DNA of 64,000 nt, from assembly GCA_030248195.1 (NCBI GenBank), contig JASAND010007661.1:1-64000 (forward strand), in the 5' to 3' direction. Below the pieces are notes generated by a model. The model worked only from the letters and a program-made list of their open reading frames with translations. It had not been told where the DNA came from and ran no database searches. The translations under genes and the position numbers were made by a program. The DNA is from Trissonchulus latispiculum. Lineage: Eukaryota > Nematoda > Enoplea > Enoplida > Ironidae. This document shows positions 10,242 to 21,904 of this stretch, piece by piece. The stretch's first letter is position 1; every line of letters begins with the position of its first letter.

Positions 10242-12914
10242 ATGGCAGAGAAATCGAAGTCCTTAACTGTCAACAAATTTGACGGTAGTAACTATCCGAT
10301 ATGGAAGTATAAGATGCGGATGTTGCTTATTGAGAAAGACTTGTGGGGACACATTGATGGTTCCGAAGTTCTTGCAGAAGGGGCAAACGGGAATCAGGTG
10401 AGGGACTTTCAAAGAAGGGCCAACAAGGCCTTGGCGACTTTGGTTCTGAGCCTGGAAGACAACCAAATTTTCTTGGTGAAGTCTGCAACTACTGCCAGGC
10501 AAGCCTGGGAAAATCTACAGGGACATTACGAGCGGCGGACCTTGGTAAATAAACTTTATTTACGTCGAAAGCTGTTTTGTCTGATGATGAAAGATGACGA
10601 TGACATGCTTGCTCACATTAATCAGGTGAAAGACCTTGCCGACCAGATGTCGGCAATCGATGCTCCAGTGGGAGAAGAAGATTTGGTCACGATTCTGCTG
10701 GCTAGCCTTCCTGAATCGTACGAAGCCTTAATCACCGCGCTCGATTCCCGTGGTGACAATCTTACCCTGACGTTTGTCGAAAGTCGTCTGCTGCAAGAAG
10801 CGGAAAAGAGGAAAGAAAACAAGCAAGGCTCCGATAAATCACCGGAAAACGCTTTGTCCGCTGAGCGTCAAACGCATTATAAGCCAAGAACAGGTAACTG
10901 CTTTAAATGTAACAAACCCGGACATTATGCATATGAATGCAGGTCCCGTCCCGGTCGCCCTGATCCCAACCGTCCTAAGTTCCCAAATTTTCGGACAGGT
11001 CGAAATGCGACTGCTGCCCACAAGTCAAATGCTGCTACAGATTCGTCCGACGAGTCTTCGAATAATGCATTTGTGGTTTTAAGCGGGCGTCAGAATGTTC
11101 TTGTATCCACAAGCAGCAACTGTGATGCGTCTACGGAGTGGTACATTGATTCAGGCGCATCGCAGCACATGAGCTACAAGAAAGAATGGCTGCTGGACTA
11201 CAAAGAATTGGAGAAACCAGAGGACGTCACTTTGGGCGATGGTAGAGCAGTTCAAGCGATTGGCAAAGGGAATGTAGCTATGGTCATGTATCTTCCTAAA
11301 GGTGAAAGAAAAGTACTGTTTAAAAGTGTTTTCTACGTTCCCAAGCTGACTTTGAACTTGCTGTCTGTTCGCGCTATAACAAAGAAAAGGAAAAGAGTGG
11401 AGTTTACAAAGAATCTTTGCTCAATTTTCGGGAAAGATCAACTTCTTGGCCAGGCAGAACTGGTTGGTAAACTGAATAAACTGAAATGTAGCTGGGGCTG
11501 TCACCTTGCAAATGTTGCTGCCAAAGATAACTTAGACCTTTGGCATCAACGTCTAGGTCATGCAAGTATTGACAGTATAAAAAGGTTGTCGTCTGAAAAT
11601 GCAGTTAATGGTATTCCTGATTTCAGAGGCAAAACTCTAAGCTTCTGCAGAAGCTGCGTTGAAGGAAAACAGCACAGACAAAGTTTTCCAAAAGTTAGTG
11701 AAACCAATACTTCAGAGTTACTAGAACTGGTACACTCTGATGTTTGCGGCCCAATGAAAAATACTTCGATCGGGGGTTCCCGGTATTTTTGACATTCATG
11801 GACAATAAATCTCGTTTGGTCTTTCCTGAGACATAAAAGTCAGGTTTTGGGTAAATTTCAAGAATTTGAAGCAGAAATTACCAACTTTACCGGAAAAAGA
11901 ATAAAAACTTTAATGGATAATGGAACTGAGTATGCTAGTGCAGAATTTGAAAACTTCTGCAAGGAAAGAGGAATCGTTCATCAGTACTCAGTCCCGTATG
12001 CCCCTGAACAAAATGGCACAGCCGAAAGATTAAACCGCACTTTGGTTGAAACAGCCAGGTCAATGCTACAACATGCAAACCTTCCTAACACATTTTGGGC
12101 GGAGGCGATCTCCACAGCGGTATATCTTAAAAGCAGGTCACTAACCAAAGCAGTCAACAGAATCACTCCTTTTGAAGCAGTGTTTGGTAAAAGACCCAGC
12201 CTAGCACATGCCAAATGTTTCGGTTGTTTGGCATTTGCTCATATTCCGAAGGCTAGTAGAAGCAAATTTGATTCCAAATCTGTAGAATGCAGGTTTGTTG
12301 GCTACAGCACGAGAACCAAAGGTTATCGTTTGTACGACGTAGCCAGAAAGAAAGTGATTGTGGCCAGGGATGTGGTGTTTGACGAGGGAAGTTTCGTTTC
12401 TGGAAATGGAAAAGAAAAGAAAACTGTAGAAGCCGGTTCTGATACAGATTCCGGAACAGATTCTGAAAAAATGAAAGAGCCGGAACGCCAGGAGCAAGAA
12501 CGTCATGAGCCTAATGCTGTTGAAGAACCTGTTGAAGAACTTCGACGGTCAAAAAGATTGAAACGTCCACCGCCGAAGTACGAAGAAATTGGAAACAGAT
12601 TGAAGGAGGCTGCTAGATCGCGATCTGTGCATTTCGCTTGCGTTGGTACCCAAATTGATGAATCCAGTTCGATTCCAATGGAGCCAAGTCTTAAACTGAA
12701 CAAAGAATTTCCTGAACAGGAATGCTTGGACGAGAGTCAGAAAAGTTTGTGTCAAACAGTGGTTGGTAGCCTACTTTACGCCACCATTGCCACCCGTCCC
12801 GGTCTGGCCGCTTCAGTGGGAGTGGTGTGCCAGTTTACCTCGGGTCCAGGTCGGGCTCACTGGCAAGCTGTGAACACTCAGCGACAACTGACATGCAAGC
12901 TGATGTACTTATGA
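10242..12914 (+). pseudogene. Defective gag-pol of the Copia element
   Basis: Reading starts at the ATG at 10242 (an in-frame TTG at 10212 is not needed). From the N-terminus there is a Copia gag domain (FDGSNYPIWKYKM near residue 13), a CX2CX4HX4C zinc knuckle at about residues 220-233, the protease WYIDSGAS motif at about 300, and a GAG-pre-integrase region with LWHQRLGH and CxxC. Integrase follows (VHSDVCGP, then DNGTEY and PEQNGTAER). The frame ends in a TGA at 11790. Integrase homology continues briefly in another frame and returns to the first frame by 11847, so two small lesions lie at about 11790-11840. Near 12650 the reading jumps from the acidic linker after integrase to the end of the RT domain (VVGSLLYATIATRPG); all RT catalytic motifs are absent. 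Near 12880 most of RNase H is missing and the terminal QADVLMKPL is in another frame. Known lesions are described only; no function is expected. Confidence 0.88.
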
Positions 12915-12980
12915 AGCCACTACATAAATCTAAATTTCGAAATTTTTCGTGTTTTTGTTGGTGTTCATGAAATAAGTGGT

Positions 12981-12990
12981 TAAGTGGGAG
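12981..12990 (+). promoter_or_regulatory. Polypurine tract of the Copia element
   Basis: TAAGTGGGAG lies directly before the 3' LTR, the place and composition expected for the plus-strand primer. Confidence 0.7.
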
Positions 12991-13149
12991 TGTTAGCTAA
13001 AAAGTAACCACTTATATCATGAACATAGTTTTGTGCTATGACTTCGAGTCTTGTGATGAGTAGTCGTGTGATATAGTTAGTGCTGTTGAGTTGCACGATA
13101 AGTGATCCTTTGTCTCGCTCTGCAAGTTCCAAACTGCGCCGGTCCTACA
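12991..13149 (+). repeat. 3' LTR of the Copia element
   Basis: 159 bp, ending CCTACA and followed by the second ATTGT target copy. It is about 99% identical to the 5' LTR. Confidence 0.93.
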
Positions 13150-13548
13150 ATTGTAAAACTTATCTTTAGCAATATTGTTAAACTTTCTAGCCAATTTTCT
13201 TGCCTCGTGTGAGAACAATTTTGGGAACTCTTGTGGACGACATCGCTGATAGGGAATTCCCTCGTCAGTGGTCCCAGCCAAAAGTTTCTAACAAGTTGAA
13301 CTTTTGTCGTTTGCTGCTACTTAGAAACTGACATGTACCAACCTTACTTTAAAATAAACGAACTTCACAAACAATTATTGGTGTATGCATTCACAATCAG
13401 CTGATAAACGCAGACATCATGTTCTTAGTTTGTCCACAGATTAACCGTAGCTCACGAGTGTTTTATAGCCTCGAAGCGTGAAAAGGTTACTTGTTGTACT
13501 TATGCAGCTCTTATTTATGGTCCCGAAATGAATCTAACAAGCACTTAC

Positions 13549-13603
13549 TTTGTATAATACAGCCCAAAATAAATAATGTTGCTGTTCGCAAAGCACCTTT
13601 CAT
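13549..13603 (-). CDS. Proposed signal-peptide exon of the Cys-rich gene
   Basis: On the minus strand an ATG at 13603 opens 18 codons with a basic start (MKGALR) and a hydrophobic core (TATLFILGCII), a classic signal peptide. It is followed by a consensus GTAAGT donor whose G is at 13548. The exon ends after one base of a codon. The main exon at 9585 starts with two bases, and the joined codon is Ser, leaving a plausible signal-peptidase site after S-H-A (about residue 22). The total would be 536 residues. The intron would be 9586-13548, about 3.96 kb, of which 3.18 kb is the Copia insertion; before that insertion it would have been about 780 bp. The link is an inference from phase, splice signals and composition. 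Confidence 0.6.
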
Positions 13604-13896
13604 TTTGAAAATGATTATGTTAGTAAGTAAGTGGGCAAGTACTACAATAGTAAGCAAGTGATAGTAAGTGGGTAGCATTAAAATGCATAAATAACCCTGA
13701 TTGGTTAGCACAGATAAGAAATATAGCATTGGCTGTTTTGCGTGTGATAATATGGTAGTTTCTATTTCTTACCATTTTAGCTAAAGTGAAGACGTAAGTA
13801 ATTTGTTTAACTAAATTCAGACACGAAAAGCATAACTAAGATATTTGAGGCAATGCCTACAGTTGTAACAACCTACGACGCAACGACATGATAAGA

Positions 13897-14316
13897 TATC
13901 TTGTGGAATCTCTAAGTTTAGTACTATTTTCTATGTTGTTGTCAGTTTGCTTTGTTTTGCTTTATCTTGTGGAATCTCTAAGTTTAGTACTATTTTCTAT
14001 GTTGTTGTCAGCTTGCTTTGTTTTGCTTTATCTTGTGGAATCTCTAAGTTTAGTACTATTTTCTATGTTGTTGTCAGTTTGCTTTGTTTTGCTTTATCTT
14101 GTGGAATCTCTAAGTTTAGTACTATTTTCTGTGTTGTTGTCAGTTTGCTTTGTTTTGCTTTATCTTGTGGAATCTCTAAGTTTAGTACTATTTTCTATGT
14201 TGTTGTCAGTTTGCTTTGTTTTGCTTTATCTTGTGGAATCTCTAAGTTTAGTACTATTTTCTATGTTGATGTCAGTTTGCTTTGTTTTGCTTTATCTTGT
14301 GAAATCTCGCAGTTTA
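13897..14316. repeat. Minisatellite, 66-bp unit, about 6.3 copies
   Basis: The unit begins TATCTTGTGGAATCTCTAAG and recurs every 66 bp (13897, 13963 and so on). Copies differ at only one or two positions. The last is partial and more diverged. Because 66 is a multiple of three and the unit lacks stops in two frames, frames of over 140 codons appear. They start from no recognised gene and read as monotonous Leu/Ser/Phe repeats, so I do not call them genes. Confidence 0.9.
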
Positions 14317-14518
14317 TGATCATGTCAGTTTGCTTTGATTTTGGTCAATCTTATTTCAAATTATGCTGTCCTAGTATCGTTTGGTCTTGATTTACTTAGT
14401 GTTGTTTTTATTTTTCGTTGTGAAATATAATTAAATGCGATCAGTGTCCAATAAATGTTTAAAATCCAGACAGGCGTGAGTACTTAGGCAAAGGAGACGT
14501 TGCAGGCAGAGGTTTTAT

Positions 14519-14640
14519 TACACTGGTGTAAAATTTCCCCCCGGAAAACTCACACCGGTGTAGTTTTTCTGGGGGGAAATTTCACACCGGTGTTGTTTTT
14601 CCGGGGGGAAATTCTACACCGGGAGAAAAATGGCACCGTG
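14519..14640. repeat. Palindromic ACACCGGTGT tandem repeat
   Basis: A 32-bp unit of ACACCGGTGT, a T-rich spacer and CCGGGGGGAAATT is repeated about three times. A leading copy lies in inverted orientation (AAATTTCCCCCCGGAAAA at 14530-14548), so the block can fold on itself. This may be the end of an unidentified element. No function is assigned. Confidence 0.65.
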
Positions 14641-16230
14641 ACAGAAAGAACCAGGAAGTCAAGAAAAATATTCCACCGCCACCTGCAGTGGATGAAAAAT
14701 TCAACGGCCTAGCCTATTTAAGGTAATCCAAAATGATGAGAGATCACTTTCACGTGGCCGTGGCCGTGGACGGATGCCAAAGCGACCTCAAGGAATCTAT
14801 CCTTAACCTCACCGCGTGGAGTCTGTCCCACCATCCGCTATTCCTACGAGAAAGATGGGAATTGATCTAGCTGAAGCCATCCAGAAATTACGATTCCCGC
14901 TTTGCTTTTGCCACCTATGTGGAATCCATTTTGGAAAGATCTAATATTCTTTTTCCGAAGTCAGCTCCTCCTCCACCAATCTGATTATTTTCTCACAGTA
15001 TACTGATTATATGAGCTGCCTCAAGCGTCACAATTTTTTTAATTAAAACGACACATTTCTTAACTACATCCGATTGTGGAAAGTTTGATTTGAAAGTTTG
15101 ACTAACTGCTTCGGGTAGCGTTACGGCTGCGCCACTCAGATTCATTTAATCGCTTGCAAAGCACAAACAACAACGACAACAACAACAACGTTAAAAACGC
15201 TAAACGGCACTTTCTCCAAGATTGTTCATGAACAAAATTTGGACCATGCAAGTTAGCCAATCAGATTATTTTTAGCTCAAGCGCAAACAAACAAGCATAT
15301 ATTATGAATAATTGCAAACTACCCACCATTTTGACCTTAATGTTTTAGAGCTGAGCATTTTGCAAACTTATTCTATTAGTAAGTAGGTACGCAGGTAGGT
15401 ACTGTTTCGTAAATCTGTTGTAAACTCTGGGCTCTGCAAAGACAGAAGTATAATCTGTATGCGATGTGTTTGCGATGAAATTATCGCTACGGTAGCATTC
15501 TGATACAAAGAAATGAAAATTTGAATGATCAGAATTTTAACAAGAAGTATTCTCTAAGTTTGTGTTTGCCTTTCGAGACTCCTTCCCTCCTCGAAAGTAA
15601 ATGCAAACTTCGGCGATACTCATGTATAAATTATTTCTGATTTCAAATCCTTGACTCTGCTTAGCGCAGCTTCATAATATCTAACAGAGAATCTAGAGCC
15701 AGCATATCTTGTTTGTATATAAATTAAACGGAATAGTACAAGCAAAATTATTGTACTAATTTGCACTCCAATTAGCGAAAGGAAAAACGTTGGGATGATA
15801 GAAATCCATGGGACGCTGTGCTCCTACAATTACTTTCCTAATAAACCATGACGCAACATTTTGTAATTATTTTGGTAGCTATGTAGCTTTTAATAAGAAC
15901 TTGTAATAAGCAACAACGTAGACTAAGTAAGATTTGATTTCACAATCCATTGAGCACAAAGGCGACAGGAACGCACCATTTAGAAGCAAGTCTGCGTTAC
16001 TAATAAAATTACTTTAGCGCCAACTTTCACCATATGATAGATTCTTTGTTTAAATTTACCCGGGAATCATGGAACGACAAGCAAGGCAAGACTAAAAGGT
16101 TATGCTATTGAATGATTGCTATTCATGAATGATTGAATTGTTTATTTCCACTAACTCTTTTATTTCCTTTACTGGAACGATGCTGAAAAACAAACTGTAT
16201 GTTATAGAGCGCGTTTACTTCATTCCACAT
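14641..16230. other. Intergenic, no gene recognised
   Basis: AT-rich sequence with only short frames. I see no tRNA, rRNA or complete element. A small CAACAACGACAAC microsatellite-like run lies near 15165-15190. Confidence 0.45.
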
Positions 16231-19200
16231 CTGGGGCCGATCCTATCAAAACGGGGTTAAGCTTAACCCGGGTTAGGCCCCATTTTGGGGTTAACCCCAA
16301 AATTTCAGGGTTGGGTTAACCCTGGGGTTAACCCTGTCCTATCAAACATTTTTGGGGTTGGGTTACGCTAACCCGGGTTAACGCAAACCCGGGTTTCGGT
16401 TAACCCTATGTTTTCTTAAAGGCTGCTAGTGGCCGTAGATAAATTGTTTGGTTTTCTTGCAGTGTGCGTTTTTTGAAAAATTATTGTTAATTTGCGCAAA
16501 TTTTACACATTGATAATTCGATGATTTGATCTCATTATTTTACATATTTGATAATCGATCACGTTAGCTAGAAAGCAGAAATCGAGGCAACTAAAAAAAG
16601 GTCCCAGGGTATTTTTGTAAGGAAAACGTCTGCTAAATGGCAACCCTAATGTAAATTCTTCGGAATCGCTGGAAAAAATTTGGCCGTGTTTTGATGAAAT
16701 ATTCTGAAAGCTGTAATCCTAATTAAAGATTATTTTTCCTACAAATCGCGGCCAATGAGAAAATATTTCGAACGATACCAATTCATTTTTGTTATTCCTG
16801 CCCGACTTCGAGATTTATCTGGCGCAGAAATCTGAAATTTTAGCATTCTAGCGGAATTTGGCGCTATTGTTGGCAAATAACATAGAGCTATGGCTACACA
16901 GGCCTACAAAACGTTAGAATATCTGTTTGCGCACCATTATTAATGGCATTAGGTCAAGTTTTGGTACAAATGTTGCAGGTTAGTACACCCAGTTGGTCGC
17001 TGGGGTCAAATATGAGGGTCTGACAACCATATTCTGACAGAAAGTGATTTTTCATATTTTCGAAATATGTTAAATTTTATATAAATCGAAAGCTCTTAAC
17101 ATTTCTTCTTCTTGAGCCATAGCCTGCAAATGCGCCAAATTCAGGTTATAGGCCGTTAAATGATTGTTGTGGTCAAGGTTTTCCAGCGTCGGTTCTATTC
17201 CATAAAAATCACTAAATCAAGCCCTAAAGTAGACTTTCCCCATTATATAAATGCTACCCTGAATTCTTTGTTTAAATCAGTTATCAAGCATACAACCGAT
17301 TGAAGCTCCATAGCTCCTCTCAAGGATGTTTAGGTGTAAATTGCTTGCCTTTTTGCTGGCATGGCCTTTTCAACCATTTTCAGATTATATCCAGTTAATA
17401 GCTGGTTACTCGTTAATTACTGAACGGAACTACTCAGAATTTAAACTCGTTGTTCAGGATATATGTGACGAAATTTTTGTATGAAAATAAGCAGAATGCA
17501 TGACCATGAAATTTTTCATGGTTGAACCCCCCTCCTGAAGTGGGCTTAGATGTACCATTGGTTGGGGTTTGGGTGAGGTAGGAGATTTCAAATTCCGGAA
17601 GGGAGAACCCTACCAAATTTTTTAAATTCATAATGCTCCGTTGTCTAACATAAGTACAGTCTGTTAGAAAGACTCAAATTGGCTATCGTTAATGTTATAT
17701 ATAAATATAACTCAAGGTACAAGCTCCCTCAAAATTTTCTTACAACAAGCCTCACAGGATCCGACCCTATATTAATAACTGTGTATTGCCATTAAGGGGG
17801 GGGGGGCTACGAGTTTCACTAAAAGTTCGATATTGGAAAAGCTAGCTAGTCTTTTGCCACATAATAGTATTAGGTTTAGTGTAAAAAAGTTAAAAGTTTG
17901 AAAGAATTCCGTGCACCGTAGCGTCCTGTGGAGCCATCACAAATTCGTATTGTCGGTCCAAAGCTCAACATGACACATACACAAACTTTGCCTCGACCTG
18001 ATCGCTATGCACAAGGTAGGGCACCCACACTTTCCAGAAATAGTTCTGACATATAACGCTTCGATATCGAGTACAATGATCCTTAGATTAATGTATACTT
18101 TTCTGTGAGATACAATCAAAGTGCGGAAAATTTTGTGTTGTAAGGTCTATACGGGTGGAGGTTAACTAGCGTCTAATGAGCTGTGGTTTATCAAATGAAC
18201 CCTACTTTGCTCCAATTAATACTCCAAGTATGGTTCAAGTATCTGTTTAAGCTTTTGTAAAAATAACGTGATTTCGTTAATCCCTGCGTTCGCAATGCTA
18301 GATTACATTATCGATATTGTCCCTGTTATTTGGTGCCATTTAGACGATGTGATTCAATTACTCCAAAGTACTGTGGCAAAATCGGCTGAAACTTCGCGCA
18401 TTACAGCCCAGAGAGACTACCAATATGTTGAGAAAGCTAGGTCACTAAACCTCGGTCCAATGCTTAGAAATGCTAGATTGATTTTTTGAAGTATGGATGA
18501 CGATCGCTCCAAAAAGCTCTAAGACAGTTGTAAGCGCATACTGAACGAAGGAAGCGTTATATCAAAGAACGGATTTTATATTCAGATTCAGAAGGTCAAA
18601 TAACCCCTATAAGCAGCACCTTTTCGGCAAAATCGAGACAAATTTTTTTCACCCCATTTTACCGAGCTTAGCTAGCTTTTCAGGCCTAAAATAAGGGTTA
18701 TTTCTTAACAAAAGTTTGCTAGCACACTAACCAGAAAACTCAGGCCCTCGAAACTTACCACCAGTTTGCTCCTATTAGAGCCTTATATATAATTGGTAAA
18801 AAGCTGGGGTAGGCTACGGCTGCCAATTTTATTAGATCGAAAACGGCGCACGGTCGCTTCGCAACTTTTTGCAAAATCTCAAACTTTGACCTGTTATTGC
18901 TGAAGAAGCAAGCAACGATTGAAAGCTGCAGTACTTTTAATATTATGATGTATACTAGTAACAATAAAACATTCGTGGCAAAAGTGACAAACTCGGTTAA
19001 ACCGTTAATTCACCAGAGCTGAAAAATCTTTTTGAAAAAACCCATTTTTCGAACTAAAATTTGCACTTTGACCGGCGTCCTGCCGAAAACGGTGAATATG
19101 AGATATATTAATGCCCACGCTAAACTTTTTTTACTTCGATGTGTTAGCTAACGATAGGCGAGAAAGGAGCTCTCTCCGACGATGTCGTGCCAACACCCCT

Positions 19201-19845
19201 TCGTAGCCCCCCTTTAACTAGTTTAGTTGTACCTAACTGATTTTTTGACATTTATTAAAATTTCATTTTCTGATTTGAAAAATTCATTTCTTATTTTCGA
19301 TCGCATTTTCATGCTTTAAAGTGAATGCTTCACGATGTTTTGCATTTATAACATTTCTTCAATACCGGCTAATAATGCAGCCAACATTGTAAAATAGAAA
19401 ACGCTTCATTTAAAAAATGAGTTATAAAAATTAGATGCTGATTCAACAAGAACAATATGATTAATTTGGAAAACAAACAAGCGTAGAGAGAAAAATAAAA
19501 ATAAATAAATGAAACTAAAACTTTAAAATAAAACTCAATAAATGAACACAGCTACGCTAATCCAAAATGCTAACCCGGGTTAATGACTTAACCCACCTAG
19601 GTGAGGAGGGTTAAGTTTAGGCCCGTTTAACCCCATTTTAACCCCGATTTCTAAACCCGGGTTTAATGATAGGATCGGGGTTAGCACTAACCCTAAAATA
19701 GCCTGTTAACCCTGATGTGAAACCCAGGTTAAGCAAACCCGGGTTAAGCAAAGTTTTGATAGGAGGGAGTTTGGGTTAGTAACCCATTTTTAACCCGGGT
19801 TAGTGAGTTAACCCGGGTTAAGAGCATTGATAGGACCGGCCCCTG
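16231..19845. mobile_element. Non-coding AACCCGGGTT-rich element, copy A
   Basis: This copy is bounded by inverted ends reading CTGGGGCCGATCCTATCAA on the left and, as the reverse complement of the right end, CAGGGGCCGGTCCTATCAA. Just inside each end lies a block of AACCCGGGTT palindromes and GGGTTAACCC motifs (16250-16410 and 19565-19830). The interior has no open frame of interest. It carries a nested TTAA-bounded insertion at 17796-19213. Copy B follows directly. The CAGGGGCC-like ends recall hAT elements, but no convincing 8-bp duplication was found, so the superfamily is open. Confidence 0.7.
17796..19213. mobile_element. TTAA-bounded non-autonomous element nested in copy A
   Basis: The ends are inverted: TTAA then a run of 11 G followed by CTACGAG on the left, and CTTCGTAGCCCCCC then TTTAA on the right. 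TTAA sits at 17792-17795 and at 19214-19217. The sister copy B has an uninterrupted ATTGCCCTTTAATAAC at 23378-23393 in the matching place, which serves as an empty site. TTAA target duplication is typical of piggyBac-type transposons. The 1.4-kb interior is non-coding, so it would depend on a transposase supplied from elsewhere. Confidence 0.65.
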
Positions 19846-19910
19846 GGGTTGGGTTACGCTAACCCGGGTTAGCGCAAACCCGGGTTTGGGTTAACCCTGT
19901 TTTCTCTTAA

Positions 19911-20916
19911 GGTGCTGGTATCGCTTTGTGTAAATTCGACCCTACAAGCTTCAATTCTTTTTGAAAGTGGATGAAACCTTCCAAATACCTTATTTTTGTG
20001 CTCTTTAACATTCTGGGACCAGTCCCGGATTTTTAGGTTTAAAGATAAGAAAGTTTTGGTTTTTGCCCTTATTCTCTCAGTACATAGTCGCTACACCGGA
20101 TTGGTTGTTATGGCTGGAAAGAAGGCACCAAAATGAACATTTTTGCTTTTACAACTTTTGAGCTAACTCTAGTGGTTAAGCCAGTATAAGCCAAAAACGA
20201 TGTTTGGGGTCAAAAAATGGCCATTTTTGACGAAATCAGTTTTTTCAAAATTACTGCCAAATCTTACAGACAATTTTGGTTTATTTATACTCAATCGATA
20301 CACCGTCCAATTGCGCATTTTATCAATACCTATTCGCTGGAGTTCGTTGCTTTAAGCTAGGGAATTCGCCGTAAAACCATTTTGGCAAAATTGCGATTAT
20401 TTTGTTTTGAACATTGATTTCTCAAAAACTGTCCAATGGATTCGCGTGATTTTGGGCTGAATGAAAATTCGCCCTATTGCGGAGGGACATTTTTCTTGGT
20501 TTGAGCTAAAACATCTCCAGGTGTGAGAAAACTGAACAGAAAGTTGCGAAATTTCGTGTCATCGCGCATTTGCCGGATTTTCTGGAGTACTGAGACTTGT
20601 TGAGCCAAATCCAAAAAAATGTCCCTCGGCCCACATGTCCTTCATATCATGGCACAAGAAAAATGTTGGCCGATTCTACAGTTTTGAGAAATCGATGTTC
20701 AAAAATTTTTGGTCTATATTCAGTCTGTCAGATGTCAGCATGTCGGAAGTTTGTTGCTATTTTTTGCCAATTTTTCTAGTTTCGTAAGCTTACGTTAATG
20801 TACAGATTATAAGCTTTAAAACGATGTATAAAGCTCTTTCCAACTCCCAAAATTGCGAAAGCTATAGCGTTTTGAAAAATCACCACAAAAGCACTGCACA
20901 AAAGGATACCAGCACC
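19911..20916. mobile_element. 1006-bp TTAA-flanked MITE (family GGTGCTGGTATC)
   Basis: Inverted ends are GGTGCTGGTATC-n2-TTTGTG on both sides. TTAA flanks it at 19907-19910 and 20917-20920. Copy A carries the undisturbed TTTTCTTAAAGG at the matching place (16412-16423). A truncated relative of its left end lies at 24284-24412. It is non-coding. TTAA flanks fit a piggyBac-type mechanism. Confidence 0.8.
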
Positions 20917-20920
20917 TTAA

Positions 20921-21904
20921 GGTCGTGCTCCCCTTACGTGCAGATATAGTTGCAGAAAGTGCAATTATTGCCCGATTTCATTCAAATTTTCAGAAAATGC
21001 ATCGGGAATGATAATAAACGTCCTGTAAAAACGCCAGCTTCATAACATTCATGCACAGTGAGAAACAAAAATTTGAAGTTCTAGAACCATAAATAGAAAA
21101 TTATGCCCAGCGACTATAATCATTTTAAAGCTTGTTATGTGCTCTACCACTTTGCTTTTAGACATTTGTCTCTAGCTCTTATCGTTTTTGAGCAGTGGAT
21201 TTTTGAAACATTTTTGCTCGAAAATTGGTTATTTTTGACACGACCTTGCGTAAACCATATTTTGTCTAATTGGAGCCAGTGTACACTACAAGTGTAGACA
21301 CATTTATACTCAACTTAAAGAGCTTCAAAAGAGGCACAAATTAGGTTAATTAGAGCACTGTACACTGAATAAGCCTAAAGTTCTGGGGGAATAACTGATT
21401 TTGTCAAATTGCCGCCAAAAGTTTTTGATCGAAGATTGCTCCACAACCAATGGGTGGATCTAAAAGATATACTACGCATACTATGTTTGGACAATTTGCC
21501 CGGGACGGTTTTTTATTTTTCTCTTTATCAGCCTCCAATCAAGAGCAATGATTTTTCAAAGTTGGATAAAATGCCAAATTTTCAGAAAATGCTCAATTTC
21601 TGTATACTGAAACGATATTTTGGCAAAATCAAAAAACCGTCCCTGGCAAATTATCTCAGAAACACATTGGATACGGCCATTTTCTTGTTGCGTAAAAATT
21701 TTTCCGAAAAAATTTTGGTCGAAAATTGTGGCTACTTCTAGTAAGTTTGCAACCAATACAAACTAGGTAGACACGTTTCAGTGAAACCAAACGACGCAGA
21801 AGATGTTGTAGAGCTTCATTTTGATATGTGGCTTAATTCATAACTCTCAATATTGAGTAAGTTACAGCTTTCCAAAGTGGACTGAATGTAAGGGAAGTGC
21901 GACC
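20921..21904. mobile_element. 984-bp TTAA-flanked MITE (family GGTCGTGCTCCCCTTAC)
   Basis: The left end GGTCGTGCTCCCCTTACGTGCAG and the right end, read in reverse complement, GGTCGCACTTCCCTTACATTCAG form a 23-bp imperfect inverted repeat. TTAA lies on both sides (20917-20920, shared with the preceding MITE, and 21905-21908). The terminal sequence differs from its neighbour, so two families used the same TTAA. No coding potential: the frame at 21409-21741 is chance. Confidence 0.8.

Larger units (their letters stand above)
9972..13149 (+). mobile_element. Ty1/copia LTR retrotransposon, internally deleted
   Basis: This 3178-bp element has 159-bp LTRs (TG...CA) differing at two positions, a 5-bp target duplication ATTGT (9967-9971 and 13150-13154), a Copia-type primer-binding site and a polypurine tract. 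The interior encodes gag, protease and integrase in order on the plus strand, but the reverse transcriptase core and most of RNase H are missing, so it cannot move on its own. It is well under the length usual for intact Copia elements. The near-identical LTRs point to recent insertion, either in trans or followed by rapid deletion. It lies in the proposed intron of the minus-strand cysteine-rich gene, in opposite orientation to that gene. Confidence 0.92.

Noticed and set aside
13036..13281. Minus-strand frame near the signal-peptide exon as a middle exon
   Set aside because: It runs into the Copia LTR. Joining it in phase after the signal-peptide exon meets a stop, and no proper donor follows.
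13888..14390. Two overlapping ~145-codon frames of Leu/Ser/Phe repeats
   Set aside because: They are caused by a 66-bp minisatellite, a multiple of three without stops; both frames are equally open and no gene context is visible.
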